Shown: positions 26,530 through 40,836 of the stretch, one piece after another | How positions within the stretch are numbered: the first letter of the stretch is position 1 | Layout: the number at the start of each line of letters is the position of its first letter | Source of the DNA: Brachionus manjavacas | Lineage: Eukaryota > Rotifera > Eurotatoria > Ploima > Brachionidae | Direction: 5' to 3' | Assembly: GCA_019054805.1 (NCBI GenBank) | Contig: JAHQIY010000037.1 | Coordinates: 124,001 to 188,000 of the forward strand | Length of the DNA: 64,000 nt | Notes under the pieces: generated by a model | Database searches by the model: none | Told to the model about the DNA's origin: nothing | Seen by the model: only the letters and a program-made list of their open reading frames with translations | Program-made: the position numbers and the translations under genes

Positions 26530-26875
26530 CCCGGGATGTCAGAGCGGGATTGAGTCATTCTGTTCCACTGGTCGTCAGACTGGTGGAAGAATATAGAGAA
26601 GGTTTCGAATCAAGATATATCGAATATCCAACTCCATTGTCTAATTGCTACCTTACTATTTCTTCTTTTTTTCCTGAACTATCAAATATTTAAACATGTC
26701 TTAACTCTAGTTTTTTAAACATATCGTTCTAAATTTTCTTTTGACTTATTTATCCTTTTTTTACTTATTTTTTCTTATTTTATTTTAACTTATTTGACTT
26801 AATTTTTTTTTTTTTTTAATAAACTGAAGGAGCATTAGCTCGGTACAGATAAACAAATTAATAAATAAAATTACG
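26530..26875 (+). pseudogene. LINE C-terminus and 3' UTR signature, copy 1
   Basis: Plus-strand frame ends GLSHSVPLVVRLVEEYREGF...SSFFPELSNI with a stop at 26691-26693, then an untranslated tail containing CTGAAGGAGCATTAGCTCGG at 26824. The same C-terminal peptide pattern and tail appear on the minus strand at 46255-46676, which shows one LINE family. The 5' part is missing. Confidence 0.8.
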
Positions 26876-26993
26876 TTCAAGAGTTAAGAAGTAAAAGAAG
26901 AAAGAAATTGTTTTGATTAATTTTCTTTTTTTGTTTTTTGTACATATTTTATTAAGTTTCCTTTTCTTTAAATGAAAATACAGTCTTTAAAAA

Positions 26994-27627
26994 TTGTCCA
27001 CTGGAATTGAAATTCCATTTCGAAAAAAAAGGAAATTCTTGAGCTTTTCCTCTAAAGACGTCAACCGGAACATGTTTCTATTAAATGAAATTAAATTAGA
27101 TTCTTTTAGAGCAAAATTTGTCTTAAATTTTTTTGGTAATGTTGGTATTCATAAATGTAGAAATTCAAAGGGAGGTGGTGTTGCAGTTTTAGTCAAAAAA
27201 ACAAAAGAATTCTATCAGCTAAATGATCTTGACTTTTTTAACTACGAAATTCTTGTCATTTAAGTTCCGGTTACTTCTGGTTCTGTTAAAAAAGATTTTC
27301 ACGTAATTAGTATCTACCAACCCCCTCCTAACTACAAAAACAAAACTCCAGTTTACTTAAATCCGAAAGTTTTTGATTATATCGAGAAAAAATACGATTA
27401 TTTTGTAGTTGGTCGTGATCTAAACGCCAAACTTACCTCTCTAGCTTCTGATAAAGCAAGCGAGAATGGAAAAATTTTGGAAGAATTAATTGAAAATTCA
27501 AGATTTATTAGTTAATGCCGAGTCTCCAACTTTTAGCTTAAATTATTGGGATTACTCTGCTATCTTAGACATGTTTATCATATCCAACAATATTCAATGA
27601 CGATTTGGCATCTTGAAGTTGATGATC
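26994..27627 (+). pseudogene. LINE endonuclease fragment
   Basis: Frames across 26994-27263 and on to about 27600 encode an apurinic-type endonuclease. It shows TKLNS-like EIKLDSFRAKF, the NSKGGGVAVLVKK strand, VISIYQPPPNY and VVGRDLNAKL (GDFNAK-like). It is interrupted by stops and then by foldback elements at 27628. The matching reverse transcriptase resumes near 29930, so the LINE body was probably split by later insertions. Confidence 0.75.
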
Positions 27628-28462
27628 AATTCAAAATAATTATCCTTAGATATTAAACTTTAGGGGTTGTGAAGTTCATTTCAATTCGATCGTTTCAATT
27701 CAGAAAAACTTGAATAACTTTTTGACTAAAAAAGATAATTTAGTTCTGTGAAATGCTCAATGGTTAAGCAACTTTGCTTAATCCAAAAATATATGTCTGC
27801 AAAAACTCTGCAATGTAATTGCACACTTGATTGGAATACTTTTTAATGGCGTGCAAAATGCAGAAAATTGCAGAGTATTTTGCAGACTTATTTTACTGCA
27901 TTAAGCAAATTTGCTTATAATTAAGCATTTTACAGAACTGAATTATCTCTTTTAGTAAAAAAGTTCTTCAAGTTTTTCTGAATTGAAATGATCGAATTGA
28001 AACAAACTTCACAACCCCTAAACTTAATCTTTGATTTAATTTAAATAATTTTAATGTAATATGTTTTACATGCAATGTAGATTTAGAAAATTAAAAAAAA
28101 TTGAAAAAAAATTTTCTCAATTCATTGATAAGATCGATTTACAATTTAGTTAACTGATTTTTTGTAAAGTTTAATTTAATCTTATTACTTATTTATAATT
28201 TTTTTAATTTGAATTTCTTTTTTAAATTTAATTGTGAATGCTTAACACAAATACTTTTGAAATTAAAAACTCAAATAAACTTTACAAAAAATCAGTTAAT
28301 ACATTTAAATATTAAAATCAATTATCAATGGATTGAGAAAACGTTTTTTCAATTTTTTTTTTTTTTTTCAAAATCTACATTGCATGTAAAGCAAGTTACA
28401 TTACAATTATCTAAATCAAATCAAAGATTAAGTTTTATATCTAAGGATAATTATTTTGAATT
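27628..28462. mobile_element. Foldback element with a second MITE inside one arm
   Basis: The outer ends (AATTCAAAATAATTATCCTT at 27628 and its complement ending at 28462) begin arms of about 200 bp that continue at 28021-28220 and 28260-28462, including TTTTTTGTAAAGTTTA-type words. The left arm is interrupted by a separate 360-bp palindromic element at 27661-28020. No transposase is present. Confidence 0.8.
27661..28020. mobile_element. 360-bp palindromic MITE with 5-bp target duplication
   Basis: Ends TAGGGGTTGTGAAGTT and its complement, with long inverted arms. It is flanked by direct AACTT copies at 27656-27660 and 28021-28025. The uninterrupted sequence in the opposite arm of the host foldback confirms the empty site. 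The core carries TCTGCAAAA and CTCTGCA words like those of the element at 18222-18570. Confidence 0.85.
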
Positions 28463-28775
28463 GAAATGATATTTTGAATTGTTTGAAGTTGTCTTTTTAA
28501 GCTTTGATTCAAAAAATTTGAATCTAAATAATGAAATGGCTCACTATTTAAGTTAAATAGAAATCTTTTTTTAATAAATAGAAATAATAATTTTTTAAAA
28601 AGAAATAATCTTTTTTTAACAAATTTATGCAACAAATAAACAAAAAAATTCTTTCCTAAAAAATTTATTTTTGCAAGCAAACATTTTTTTTTCTATATAT
28701 ACAAATTAATTGTTTGATAAATAAACTTACTTTGACTTTAAATAAATTTAAATTTTAGATAAACAAAAATATATT

Positions 28776-29651
28776 TTGACAATGTTTGATGATGATTCGC
28801 AATCTGCCATCCAATCCAACTCAGATAATTGGATAACGGTAGAAGAAAATATATCAAAGGCTGAGATAGACGAATTTATACGTACGCAAATGCCGATTAA
28901 AATTTCTTTTCAAACTAATCGCTCAACCTATTGCACTTTTTGTGACGATATTTTACAGCGACACAAGTATAAAGAGCAATTGAGGAAATGCAAAGAACTC
29001 AAATGTCCCGTGAAATATAAAGTACTTTTTTGTGAATCCAAAGAAATTGGTTCTATCGCACAAAAAAATGATCACAATCATAACATTGAAACACAATATA
29101 ATAACGCCAACGGTCTGCCACAAGTCATCGATAATAGGGTACACAGCGTGGAAAAGTATCTTAGAAGCTTAAAAGCCAGTGGATGAATTGGAAGCTTTTT
29201 ACTCGTCCATATGGTTTTTCAACAACCAACAATAATACTGAAGGCTTCAATCGAATAATCAAACTGATTTATACAAATTAAGAAAGGTCAACTATTTTAA
29301 ATGCTTGCAAAACATCAGAAAAGATGCTCACTGATTTAAGCAAATCTCAAGAGAGTTTCGTTCTGAGACTCGTTAGGGATAAACTTGCTGATTTTTTAAC
29401 TTTAAATGATTTTGTTCTTACTAGCCAAATGACAGCTAATCGCGTGCTTAATGGTCAAATTAAATATTCGGTCAGTGTAAATCCAAAATTTTGTACATGT
29501 TCATTTTTTGGAATACGGTATTTGCAAACATTTTATCTCACTTTGCAAGCTTTTGAATCTTCATTTTGACGAAAATGATCGAGAATTTGTTCAAGTAAAA
29601 AAGAGAGGTAGACCACCTAAATCTAATAATGGGGCATTGAATAAGAATTAA
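28776..29651 (+). pseudogene. MULE transposase, internally deleted
   Basis: ORF 28776-29186 starts at ATG and encodes a WRKY/FLYWCH-like zinc finger (CTFCDDILQRHKY...KCPVKYKV...DHNHNI). The catalytic middle is missing. Afterwards the frame reads FSTTNNNTEGFNRIIK, the C-terminal catalytic region of Mutator-like transposases. Then follows a SWIM-like finger (FCTCSFF, then after a frameshift YGICKHFISLC) and an AT-hook (KKRGRPPKSNN) before the stop at 29649-29651. Stops and frameshifts make it inactive. It is inserted between LINE fragments. Confidence 0.75.
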
Positions 29652-29929
29652 TGTAAAATTATAAATATAAAAAAAATCAATTTTAAATGAGAATTATTTT
29701 TATTTAACTTACGAAAAATTCAATTTAAAAAAAAATTTAAACTATTTATTTTTAAATTAATTTATTTATATAAAAAACTATTTGTATAATAAAAAATAAA
29801 TGTATTTAATTTGTTATATTTTTTGTGTTAAAGACTTATTTAACTATTTAGAAAAAAATAAAATCTTTTTAATAAAAAATTTTAGCTATTTAAGTTAAAT
29901 GTTATTTAATAATGAAATACCGAAAGCAT

Positions 29930-31760
29930 AATAGACGCAGCTGAATCTGCTGTTCCTAAATTTCCGTCCTAAAAATTCAAAAATTCACAGCCTCTAAAGA
30001 CATAGTCTCACTGATTCATAAACGTAAAAGTCTAAAAAAATTAAAATACAAAACCATAGAAAATCTAAAAGATTCTAATAAATTGACAAAATATGATTTG
30101 ATTCAATATTTCAAAATATAAAAATGAAAAATGGGAAAATTTCCTCAAATCTTTGGGTTCAAACCCAAACTCTTCTAGACCTTTTTTTGAAAAAAATTAA
30201 TTCCTTCAAAAAAAGAACTTCCTCGAATCATATCCTTAAGCTAATTTTAGTCTCAAATGAATTTGAAATATACAAAGAGAAAGGTGAATTGTTCAAAAAT
30301 ATGTTAAGTAAGACCTTTTCTCAAGAAAAAGATAATACATTTGATCGGTCATTTTTTGATGAGATGGTCGAAAAAAATGTAACTGAAAAAGAATATCTCA
30401 ATTCGGAATTATACAAAAATTAAAGCATATATTAAAAAACTGAAAGACGACTCAGCTTCTGGTTCTGACAATATTAGCAATCGAATGTTAATAACCTCCC
30501 TGAAACCTCTCTTATTAAGCTTTTAGAATTATTTAATCTATGTCTCGAGAAGAATGATATACTTGACAGTTGGAAAATTTCTAAGATAACAATGATCCCA
30601 AAAAAAAACAATAAGCCATTATCCTGCAAAGTATACACCAATAAGTTTTACCAGCTGTCTGGGTAAAATCTTAGAAAGGATAATTAAAAATAGACTTTAT
30701 TCATTTCTGGAATCCAAAGGTTTTATATTCATGGAACAGTCTGGTTTCCGACAACACCGTCGTACCTCGGAGAACCTTGTGTTCTTAAGCCAAAAAGTCT
30801 CTGAGACTTAAGTTCGGAAAAAAGTATGCCCCTTTTTCTATGACATTTCTCAAGCCTTTGACAAGGTTTGGCATAGCGGTATCATTTACAAGCTAAGTAA
30901 AGCTGGAGTCCCTCTCTATATTCTTGTTTGGGTAAAGTAGTTCTTAAACGATAGAATAGAAATTTTTATAACAAATTAAATAATTATGAATCTTGTCACT
31001 TTTGGGGAAATAGCGACTGGCGTCCGCCAGGGTGCCGTTATTAGCCCTCTTTTATTTTCAATTTTTATTAATGACGTACCAAAACAGCACAAAAAAAAAC
31101 AATTCTTACTCCTTGATATTTGCGGATGATTTAGTCACTTCTTTATATTTAAAGAATATGGTAACATTTCCAAAGTTATAAAAAGCTATTTTAAAAAAGT
31201 CGAAACTTGGCTCTACTAATGGAGACTAAAAATGGGTCCGGATAAGTGTAGTTACTTAATCTTTTCTGGAAATTTATCAAAAAACAGGATCTTGTTCTAA
31301 ATCTTCTTGGTAAAAAAATCCCAAACTGTGATTCTCCAATTTTTTTAGATATAAAAGTCTCAAGTCGAGTTTATCTGATCTTGGTGTCAAGATAGACTAA
31401 ATATTATCAAAATTCTATCCCATAAATCTTGGAAACTCAATGGTTTAATAGGAGTTTATAATGCTCTCATAGGTTCGATTATTTATTATTTTTTTTTTCA
31501 TAAATCTATTTTCAAAAACAAATATCCAAAGGTTACAAGTACTTCAAAATATCTCAATCAAGTCAATTTACCATCTTCCTTTTGACACCCCGCCGGAAAT
31601 TTTCTATAATTTTCTGGAAGAAATTGAATTAGATACAATAAAGTTAAGGCTAGAAAAATTGTTTATTAGATGCTTGAAAAATTGTTTCAGTCACAAAAAT
31701 ACTTTGATAGCCAGGCTTTCCAAAGAATACGTGGATGTCTTTTTATGCTTCGCGTGAGTT
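29930..31760 (+). pseudogene. LINE reverse transcriptase, decayed
   Basis: Successive frames give KKLKDDSASGSDNISNRML, YTPISFTSCLGKILERII, SGFRQHRRTSENLVFLSQKV, YDISQAFDKVWHSG, GVRQGAVISPLLFSIFINDV and an FADDLV catalytic box, the ordered motifs of a non-LTR reverse transcriptase. At least four frameshifts or stops are present. The 5' linker (ORF 30124-30423) precedes it. It probably belongs to the same LINE as the endonuclease at 26994-27627. Confidence 0.8.
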
Positions 31761-32263
31761 TCTGATCCGTCACGGTTGAGTGGTTTTTGATCGATCTTCG
31801 ATTATTGATTTGCTTGACTGATATACGATCGAAAGAGGGGTTCCTATGGCATTTCTCAATGCCTTTTTTGTATACTTTTCAATATACGGAAAAACTAGAC
31901 TACTCTGTGCTTGAGTTGGTCGGCTTAAAATCAAGTCTTTCGTTTAGTCCCTAGGGCCTCAAAGAAGGAAGCAATATGATTTTTTAATAATAGGATGCTT
32001 TTCAGTAACCTAATAGACTTTTCAATCACCTATAAAATTGAACTAAAAGATACTTTTCAATATCCTATTCCGGAAAGTAAATTAAGATATAATTTTCTTT
32101 CTAAGATTTTATTTAAGTTTTTTTTTATTAGTTATTTAATATTCAAAAATACAATTAATATATATATGAAAATTACAAAGTTATAAGAGTTTTTCTCATT
32201 AACTTTTCTAAAAATAACTTTAAGGTAAAATTTATTAAAATTTTCTTTTTTTCTTTTTTAATC

Positions 32264-32700
32264 TTGAAAATACATCTTTACATCTTTGTTGAAAGCTCAA
32301 GAATACCCGACTTAAAAATCCATTGTCACTTGTCTCAAATACTTTGCAGCGGTGGAAAATTCGAAGCTTGTAACTTTTCAAAAATGTATTTGAAATTTGT
32401 TCTTTTTGTTATTATTAAATCTTTAATTCTATTTAAAAAATTTTTCAATCAATGCAGAAAGGAGTTTGATTACTCGGAGCCATTCAAAAATTTATTAAAT
32501 AAACTATTGAGAAAAAAAATGCCGATTAAAAAAGGCATTCCAAGCAAAACCCAAGAGAAAAAATATATTTATTTACCAAATTGCGATTAAATTTTGTTAT
32601 TATCTTTTTAATTTTATTTATTTTTTTTTTTTTATTTTATATATTTTTATTCTGAAGGAGCATTAGCTCGGTACAGATTTACAAATAAATAAAAAAATTA
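32264..32700 (+). pseudogene. LINE 3' end with signature tail, copy 2
   Basis: A 108-codon open frame ends just upstream of CTGAAGGAGCATTAGCTCGG (32652) and an ACAAATAAATAAAAA tail. The signature identifies the 3' end of the same LINE family as at 26824. The peptide itself (LRKKMPIKKGIPSKTQEKK near its end) is not recognised. Confidence 0.55.
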
Positions 32701-35906
<3,206 letters not shown>

Positions 35907-36700
35907 ATTAAGAAACAAAAATTTTATTTTACCTTTACTAAAACATATTCTACATTAAACCTTATTTCAGCCCTAATTTTGTCTAGTGTTTCCATTAGAA
36001 GAATTTTATGTTTTTTTAGATTTTTGCAGGAGAATTTAAAAAGAAAGGAACGATTGTTTGTTGCAAAATTTTCAATCTTGTGAGCCATGTTAGGACGAAG
36101 TTTTACGTAACGCATTTAGTTTTAATAATTCGATTCTAGTCTATTCTCAAAACTTGATTTATTTGGTAAAGGTTAAAAGTTTTAATTGTTTATTTATTCG
36201 ATCACCACTTTTGTTCTATAGAATTATTTTCATTTAATAAAAATTAATAAAAAGGTTTTTTCTAATTTACATTTTGGATATTTAATATTTTAATTTGTTA
36301 AATCGAGCACGCTGTTTTGACATTTTAATTTAAAAAGTTTAATGGTAATTAAAATACAAAACTCGTTAAAAAAATTGAATAGATTAAATTTCGGCATTTA
36401 ATTCAACAAGAAATTTTATGCTACAAATTAAATTCATTTACACTTAATACATTTTGGTTAAAATTGAAGAAATTGGCCTGTTTCTAGAAAAAAAAACGAT
36501 TTTTTCTAAATTATTTTATTTATTTTTAATGAATTTTGGCTCTGTATTATTTGAGCCAATATTAAAATAGCATAATTAAATTAGCAGATAATTTCAATTT
36601 GCACATTTAAATAAGCAAGATAAAAGTTCGAAATATTTACCTGTAATTTTTTTTCACAAAATAAAATAGCAGAATTAAAAAAGCAGAAAATAAATAGCAA
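35907..36700. other. RAB14 3' flank
   Basis: AT-rich sequence holding the presumed 3' UTR; AATAAA-like words occur near 36230. No other feature seen. Confidence 0.4.
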
Positions 36701-36708
36701 TAAAGTTT

Positions 36709-37373
36709 GGCAATAGTCGAATATGTGATCGGACAAAAAATGTCATGTGGTCTTAAGTCTAATTTGTGATCGCTGTTAAGATCGCGATCACAAATTTTAA
36801 TTGATAAAAAAATGTGTGATCGTAATTAGATCATTTATTTACAAACAAGTCAATTATCTAATAAAAAATTAAAAATTGTATATTATTTTTTTCCTTTTAC
36901 ATTTTTATCTTTATGACACCGACTCTTATGTATTTTTAGACCCCAATCATTTTGATATTGTAATTTGAGCACACCAAAACTTTATTATCTCAACGATCAA
37001 CAACAGTGGACTCTTAAACAAACTAAAAAATGAGTTTCTACAGACGCTTTGGTATTTTTCACATTTAGGACAACGAAAAGAAGCCATTATTCTAGCGTTT
37101 AGGTTACGACGACGTCCAACAAGTTTCAATTTTGTACAACAAAAATAAAAATTATGATCTTTAGTTAAAATACCATTTGTTTGAAATCGTTCGATATAAT
37201 TTAATTCTAGTTTATCAATTTCATGTCTCATTTTTAAAAAAAATAATAATGCATAATTTTTGTGATCACATTTTTTTTTGTTAAGAAATTATGTGATCGC
37301 CAGATTAGCAAAATTTTTATGCGATTTTTTTTGGAAATTATGTGATCGAGCGATCACATATTCGACTATTGCC
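36709..37373 (-). mobile_element. Merlin-like DNA transposon with 8-bp target duplication
   Basis: Ends are GGCAATAGTCGAATATGTGA and its complement, flanked by perfect TAAAGTTT copies at 36701-36708 and 37374-37381. The minus-strand ORF 36947-37231 encodes the N-terminal zinc-ribbon-like region (YFCC, then FRCPKCEKY) and the following hydrophobic helix (LLLIVEIIKFW). It matches the fragment at 17847-18176 in layout. The DDE core is missing, so the element is a 665-bp non-autonomous derivative. The 8-bp duplication and zinc-ribbon fit the Merlin superfamily. Confidence 0.85.
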
Positions 37374-37381
37374 TAAAGTTT

Positions 37382-38979
37382 TTATTATTAATTATATATA
37401 ATAAAAGTTGTAAGTTGTCTAATCAAAAATAAATCTAATTAATCTAATATTCTAAAACTAAAGTAAGATTATCAAAAAAAATTTCGAAACTATCCTTTTT
37501 GTACTCATTTATCAGCATTTTTAATCTTTCATCTAATTTGGCATATGCAGGTTTCCTTTTAGGAATTACCTAAAAGGAGTTATGCCACGCTTCAACGAAA
37601 AAAATGTCCTTTAAAAATAGTTGCGGTTAATTTTTTTGAGAAAGTGCGACATAACCTTTCTCTTCTAATTCGAGATTATTTAAATTATCAATTAATTGGT
37701 CCATTAAACTCTAAAAAGGAAAATTTAAACCTTTTAAATTTTTAAAAATTTCAGATTTTTTTATATTAAATGGTTTTATCAGTGAATAATATAAAAAATA
37801 AAGGTCAAAAAGGGTTAATAGGGTGTTAAAAAGTGTTTATTCTAAAAAGGAAGATAATTTGCTTTTTTGAAACAAATTTTTTATTAATTGAATAATTTTT
37901 AGTCGCGTGTTTGATATTTTGTACTTACTTTTTTGAATCGTAAAAATTAAAGTTAATAAAATTAGATAAAAAAAAAAAAAAAAATAAAGATATTTTATTG
38001 TTTGCTTTTTTAAAATACTCCCATGAATTTTTGAGGTAATGATGACGGTCCTTTAATCCGACGTTCTGTCTTTAGTACATTCAGATTGCTAATTCTATTA
38101 AAAAAGGCCTAACATATAAATCGTTCAAATTATTCATTTTGTTCAGTTTGTTCAGTTTGATCTTTTTTAGATATTTTGCTTATTTGGTCTTTTAAAAATT
38201 TCAATAAGAGATAATTATTTTTTTAATTTTTATTTATTAATTTACAATTTTTCTTTGTTATAAATATTTAACAAAGAATAAATAAAAAAATGATAAAACT
38301 TCGAATTCCTGTGTTTTAAATTATTTTTTACTTTAAATTTTGATAATTTTTACAAAAAAAAATAAAAAAGAATAAATGATTAAACATGATATTCCGCTAA
38401 ATAATCAATCTTTAAAATAAAAACAACACAAGATTCAGTTTGTCGGATTGTATTCAGATCGTCAATACATATAGTAAGCTATTATTCACATCAAGAAAAT
38501 TCTTTATATTAAATTTGTGTAAAATTAGCACTGAGTTTATTTATTAGTTTTCAAAATTAATCAAAATATAATCAAAATATTGTAGTATTCACTTAAAATT
38601 ATTTTCTTATTTGAAACATCGTACTCTATAAGCATTTCCTCGGAAACATGTTGGCCATAAAAAATATTCAAAATAAACTGCATTGTCTGTTTTCATTTTC
38701 ATTGCATACACTGAATCAAATTTTAATTAATCTATTTACGTCTTAATTATATTTTCAATAAAATTACTTAATAAATTCATTTAATAAACTTTTTAGCTCC
38801 TGTTTGATTTGGCATTGGATTAACTTTATTAGATAAAAAGATGAAATTTCCTAGATATTTTTATTAACTAATAGAAAAAAAAGACAAAACACTTTATAAA
38901 AATATTTTTTACTATATAAAGATAAAGAAATTATTTGATAGACAATAAAATGAAAAAACTAAATAAAATAAATCAGTAC
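37382..38979. other. Gene-free interval
   Basis: AT-rich sequence without a supportable gene. Around 37560-37700 there are less AT-rich words (AGGAGTTATGCCACGCTTC) without an open frame. Confidence 0.4.
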
Positions 38980-39337
38980 TTAATTTTTTCTTCGTTTATT
39001 GAGCGACTCGAGAACATGTTCAGCATTAATTTGAATAATCTTTTGGGGCATTCTTTTAAGCAGGTATAGAATCTTTTTCGCCCTCTTGAGTTTTTCATGT
39101 ATCTCTTCTTGTCCATTTTACAGAATCTAGTTGAGTAATGAATTCGTTTGCTTCTTTTAATTGCAGGCCTTCAAACATTAATTGATAGTCTCTATTTTTT
39201 CCGCGACTATTCTTGACATTCTGTTGAACGATTGCTGTTTTATTGAATCCAGCTAGGTTCGGTGTTCTCGGAACAACTCGTTTTCGAAGAGTCGGTGTCT
39301 GGATACATAATCTTTTGATCGAGTTTAAAAAATTCAT
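38980..39337 (-). CDS. Small unrecognised protein, two exons
   Basis: Exon 39122-39337 starts with ATG and is open for 72 codons. Joining it at GT (39121) to an AG (39085) gives exon 38980-39084 and a 106-residue protein ending NKRRKN. The implied intron is only 37 bp, shorter than any other here. Without it the frame closes after eight more codons. The N-terminal third is basic with threonine-proline pairs (IQTPTLRKRVVPRTPN); the C-terminal part looks helical (KRAKKILYLLKRMPQKII). No family is recognised. A one-base error or decay instead of a tiny intron is possible. Confidence 0.4.
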
Positions 39338-39391
39338 TAATTAATCAAATAAAATATTGAGTAACCATTCAATTATATCTAGTTAAATATT

Positions 39392-39475
39392 AAGATTAAG
39401 AGCCCGAATATCCGAATGATTTGCTTGTTAGTCATGCAAGCAAAGGATCGAGGGTTCAAAACCCGCTGAGGGTGA
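39392..39475 (+). other. tRNA-like sequence (possible tRNA-derived SINE or pseudogene)
   Basis: Contains a B-box-like GGTTCAAAACC and a stem TTGCTTG...CAAGCAA at the anticodon-arm position. The loop is 9 nt instead of 7, the T-stem has mismatches and the A-box is poor, so a functional tRNA is unlikely. Confidence 0.3.
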
Positions 39476-39656
39476 AAAAATCTTCAAAATGTCTTTGAAA
39501 TACAGGGCGAATGTTTAAAACCTCTTTCATCATAAAAATAGTTTCGACATAAGAATAATTGCAGTGTAGATGATCAACTCGATTATTTTTATTAATTAAT
39601 AAGGTTATCAAGTAATTTAATTTTTTTCTCTGTGAATGCGTTTATTAATTCTATTA

Positions 39657-40640
39657 CAGTCGAGTCTTGTTATAACGATGCTGATTAATACGATATTCGC
39701 TTTATAACGATATTTTTTTTCATAATTTACATTCCCCAATATAATTACATGTTAAATTTCTTTGTTAATACGATGTTTCTTTAATACGATATCTAATTAA
39801 TACGATAGGTTTATTCAGAAAAAAACGTTCAAATCAGTGCTAATTGATCGTTTTTAATACGATATTGATCTTTTAAACAAAAAAATAGAAGACCTATGAA
39901 ATCCAGTTATAATTAAATATAATTAAATATTAATGCTAATTTAATTGCTTGTGTGTATATAAAGGTAATTTTATATATGTAAACAAAAAATGTCCACTCA
40001 AATTAAAAGAAAACCTTTGTCATTAGAAGAAAAACTTGAAATTTTGAATGATTTTAAAAAAAATAATCTCACTGTCACAGAACTTGTGAAAAAATATAAT
40101 AGACCTCAGAGTACTGTTTCTTCTATTCTTAAGGCAGAGAATCAAGAAAAGATAAAAAACTTATATGAAAATAATTTAATCAATCCTAGCTCTAAAAGAA
40201 TGAGGGGTTCTAATTATGTTAAAATTGAAGAGGCCCTTGATCACTGGTTCAAATCAGTTATGGCATATAAAAATATTACTCTTAACGGTCCAACTTAACG
40301 GAAAACGCATTGAAAATTTCAAAAAAAGAAGCAACGGACTGCATAGATAAACTAAGATTGTATTTTGCCCAAAAGAACGAAGACTGTTCTTTATTCATTG
40401 ATCAGTTGTCTAAAATGGATCAATTTTGTAGCGTCGATCAGTCTTTTCAAAGTAAAATTGATAAATATTTTTCCTTTTAATATATTTATTATTTTTAAAT
40501 AAACAATAATTCCTTTAAAAAAATTTATTTTCAATATTTTTCTTCCCATCCTTTAACATGCAAATTTGATTAATACGAAATTCGTTTATACGATGTCCTT
40601 TTTTTCCGCCCAAACACATCGTATTATCCAGACTCGACTG
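39657..40640 (+). mobile_element. Tigger/pogo-type element with internal deletion
   Basis: Terminal repeats CAGTCGAGTCTTGTTATAAC and CAGTCGAGTCTGGATAATAC (complement of the right end) are flanked by TA. ORF 39990-40298 encodes the CENP-B/Psq-type N-terminal helix-turn-helix (KPLSLEEKLEILNDFKKN...TVTELVKKYNRPQSTVSSIL). After a deletion, the frame 40296-40480 gives the transposase C-terminal tail (DQLSKMDQFCSVDQSF...). The DDE catalytic domain is gone. A second derivative lies at 54200-54700. Confidence 0.9.
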
Positions 40641-40798
40641 TAGTTAATAATTTTATCTAGATGTCAAATTTATTATCTAGTAAATAATTGTATAATATGG
40701 TACATGTAATACATTTTATCTACTAAGTTCATCTTTTTATATAGTATACATTAATTTATTGTGGTTTGACTTCTCTTAGTTTCACTCTTCCGACTAAA

Positions 40799-40835
<37 letters not shown>

Positions 40836-40836
40836 T
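40799..40836. repeat. TAG microsatellite at a LINE 3' end
   Basis: About 12 copies of TAG (CTA on the minus strand). It directly follows the 3' end of the minus-strand LINE, so it is probably the element's tail repeat, not an independent microsatellite. Confidence 0.85.

Noticed and set aside
39392-39475. A functional tRNA gene
   Set aside because: B-box-like sequence is present but the anticodon loop has nine bases and the T-stem and A-box are poor, so it is kept only as tRNA-like sequence.
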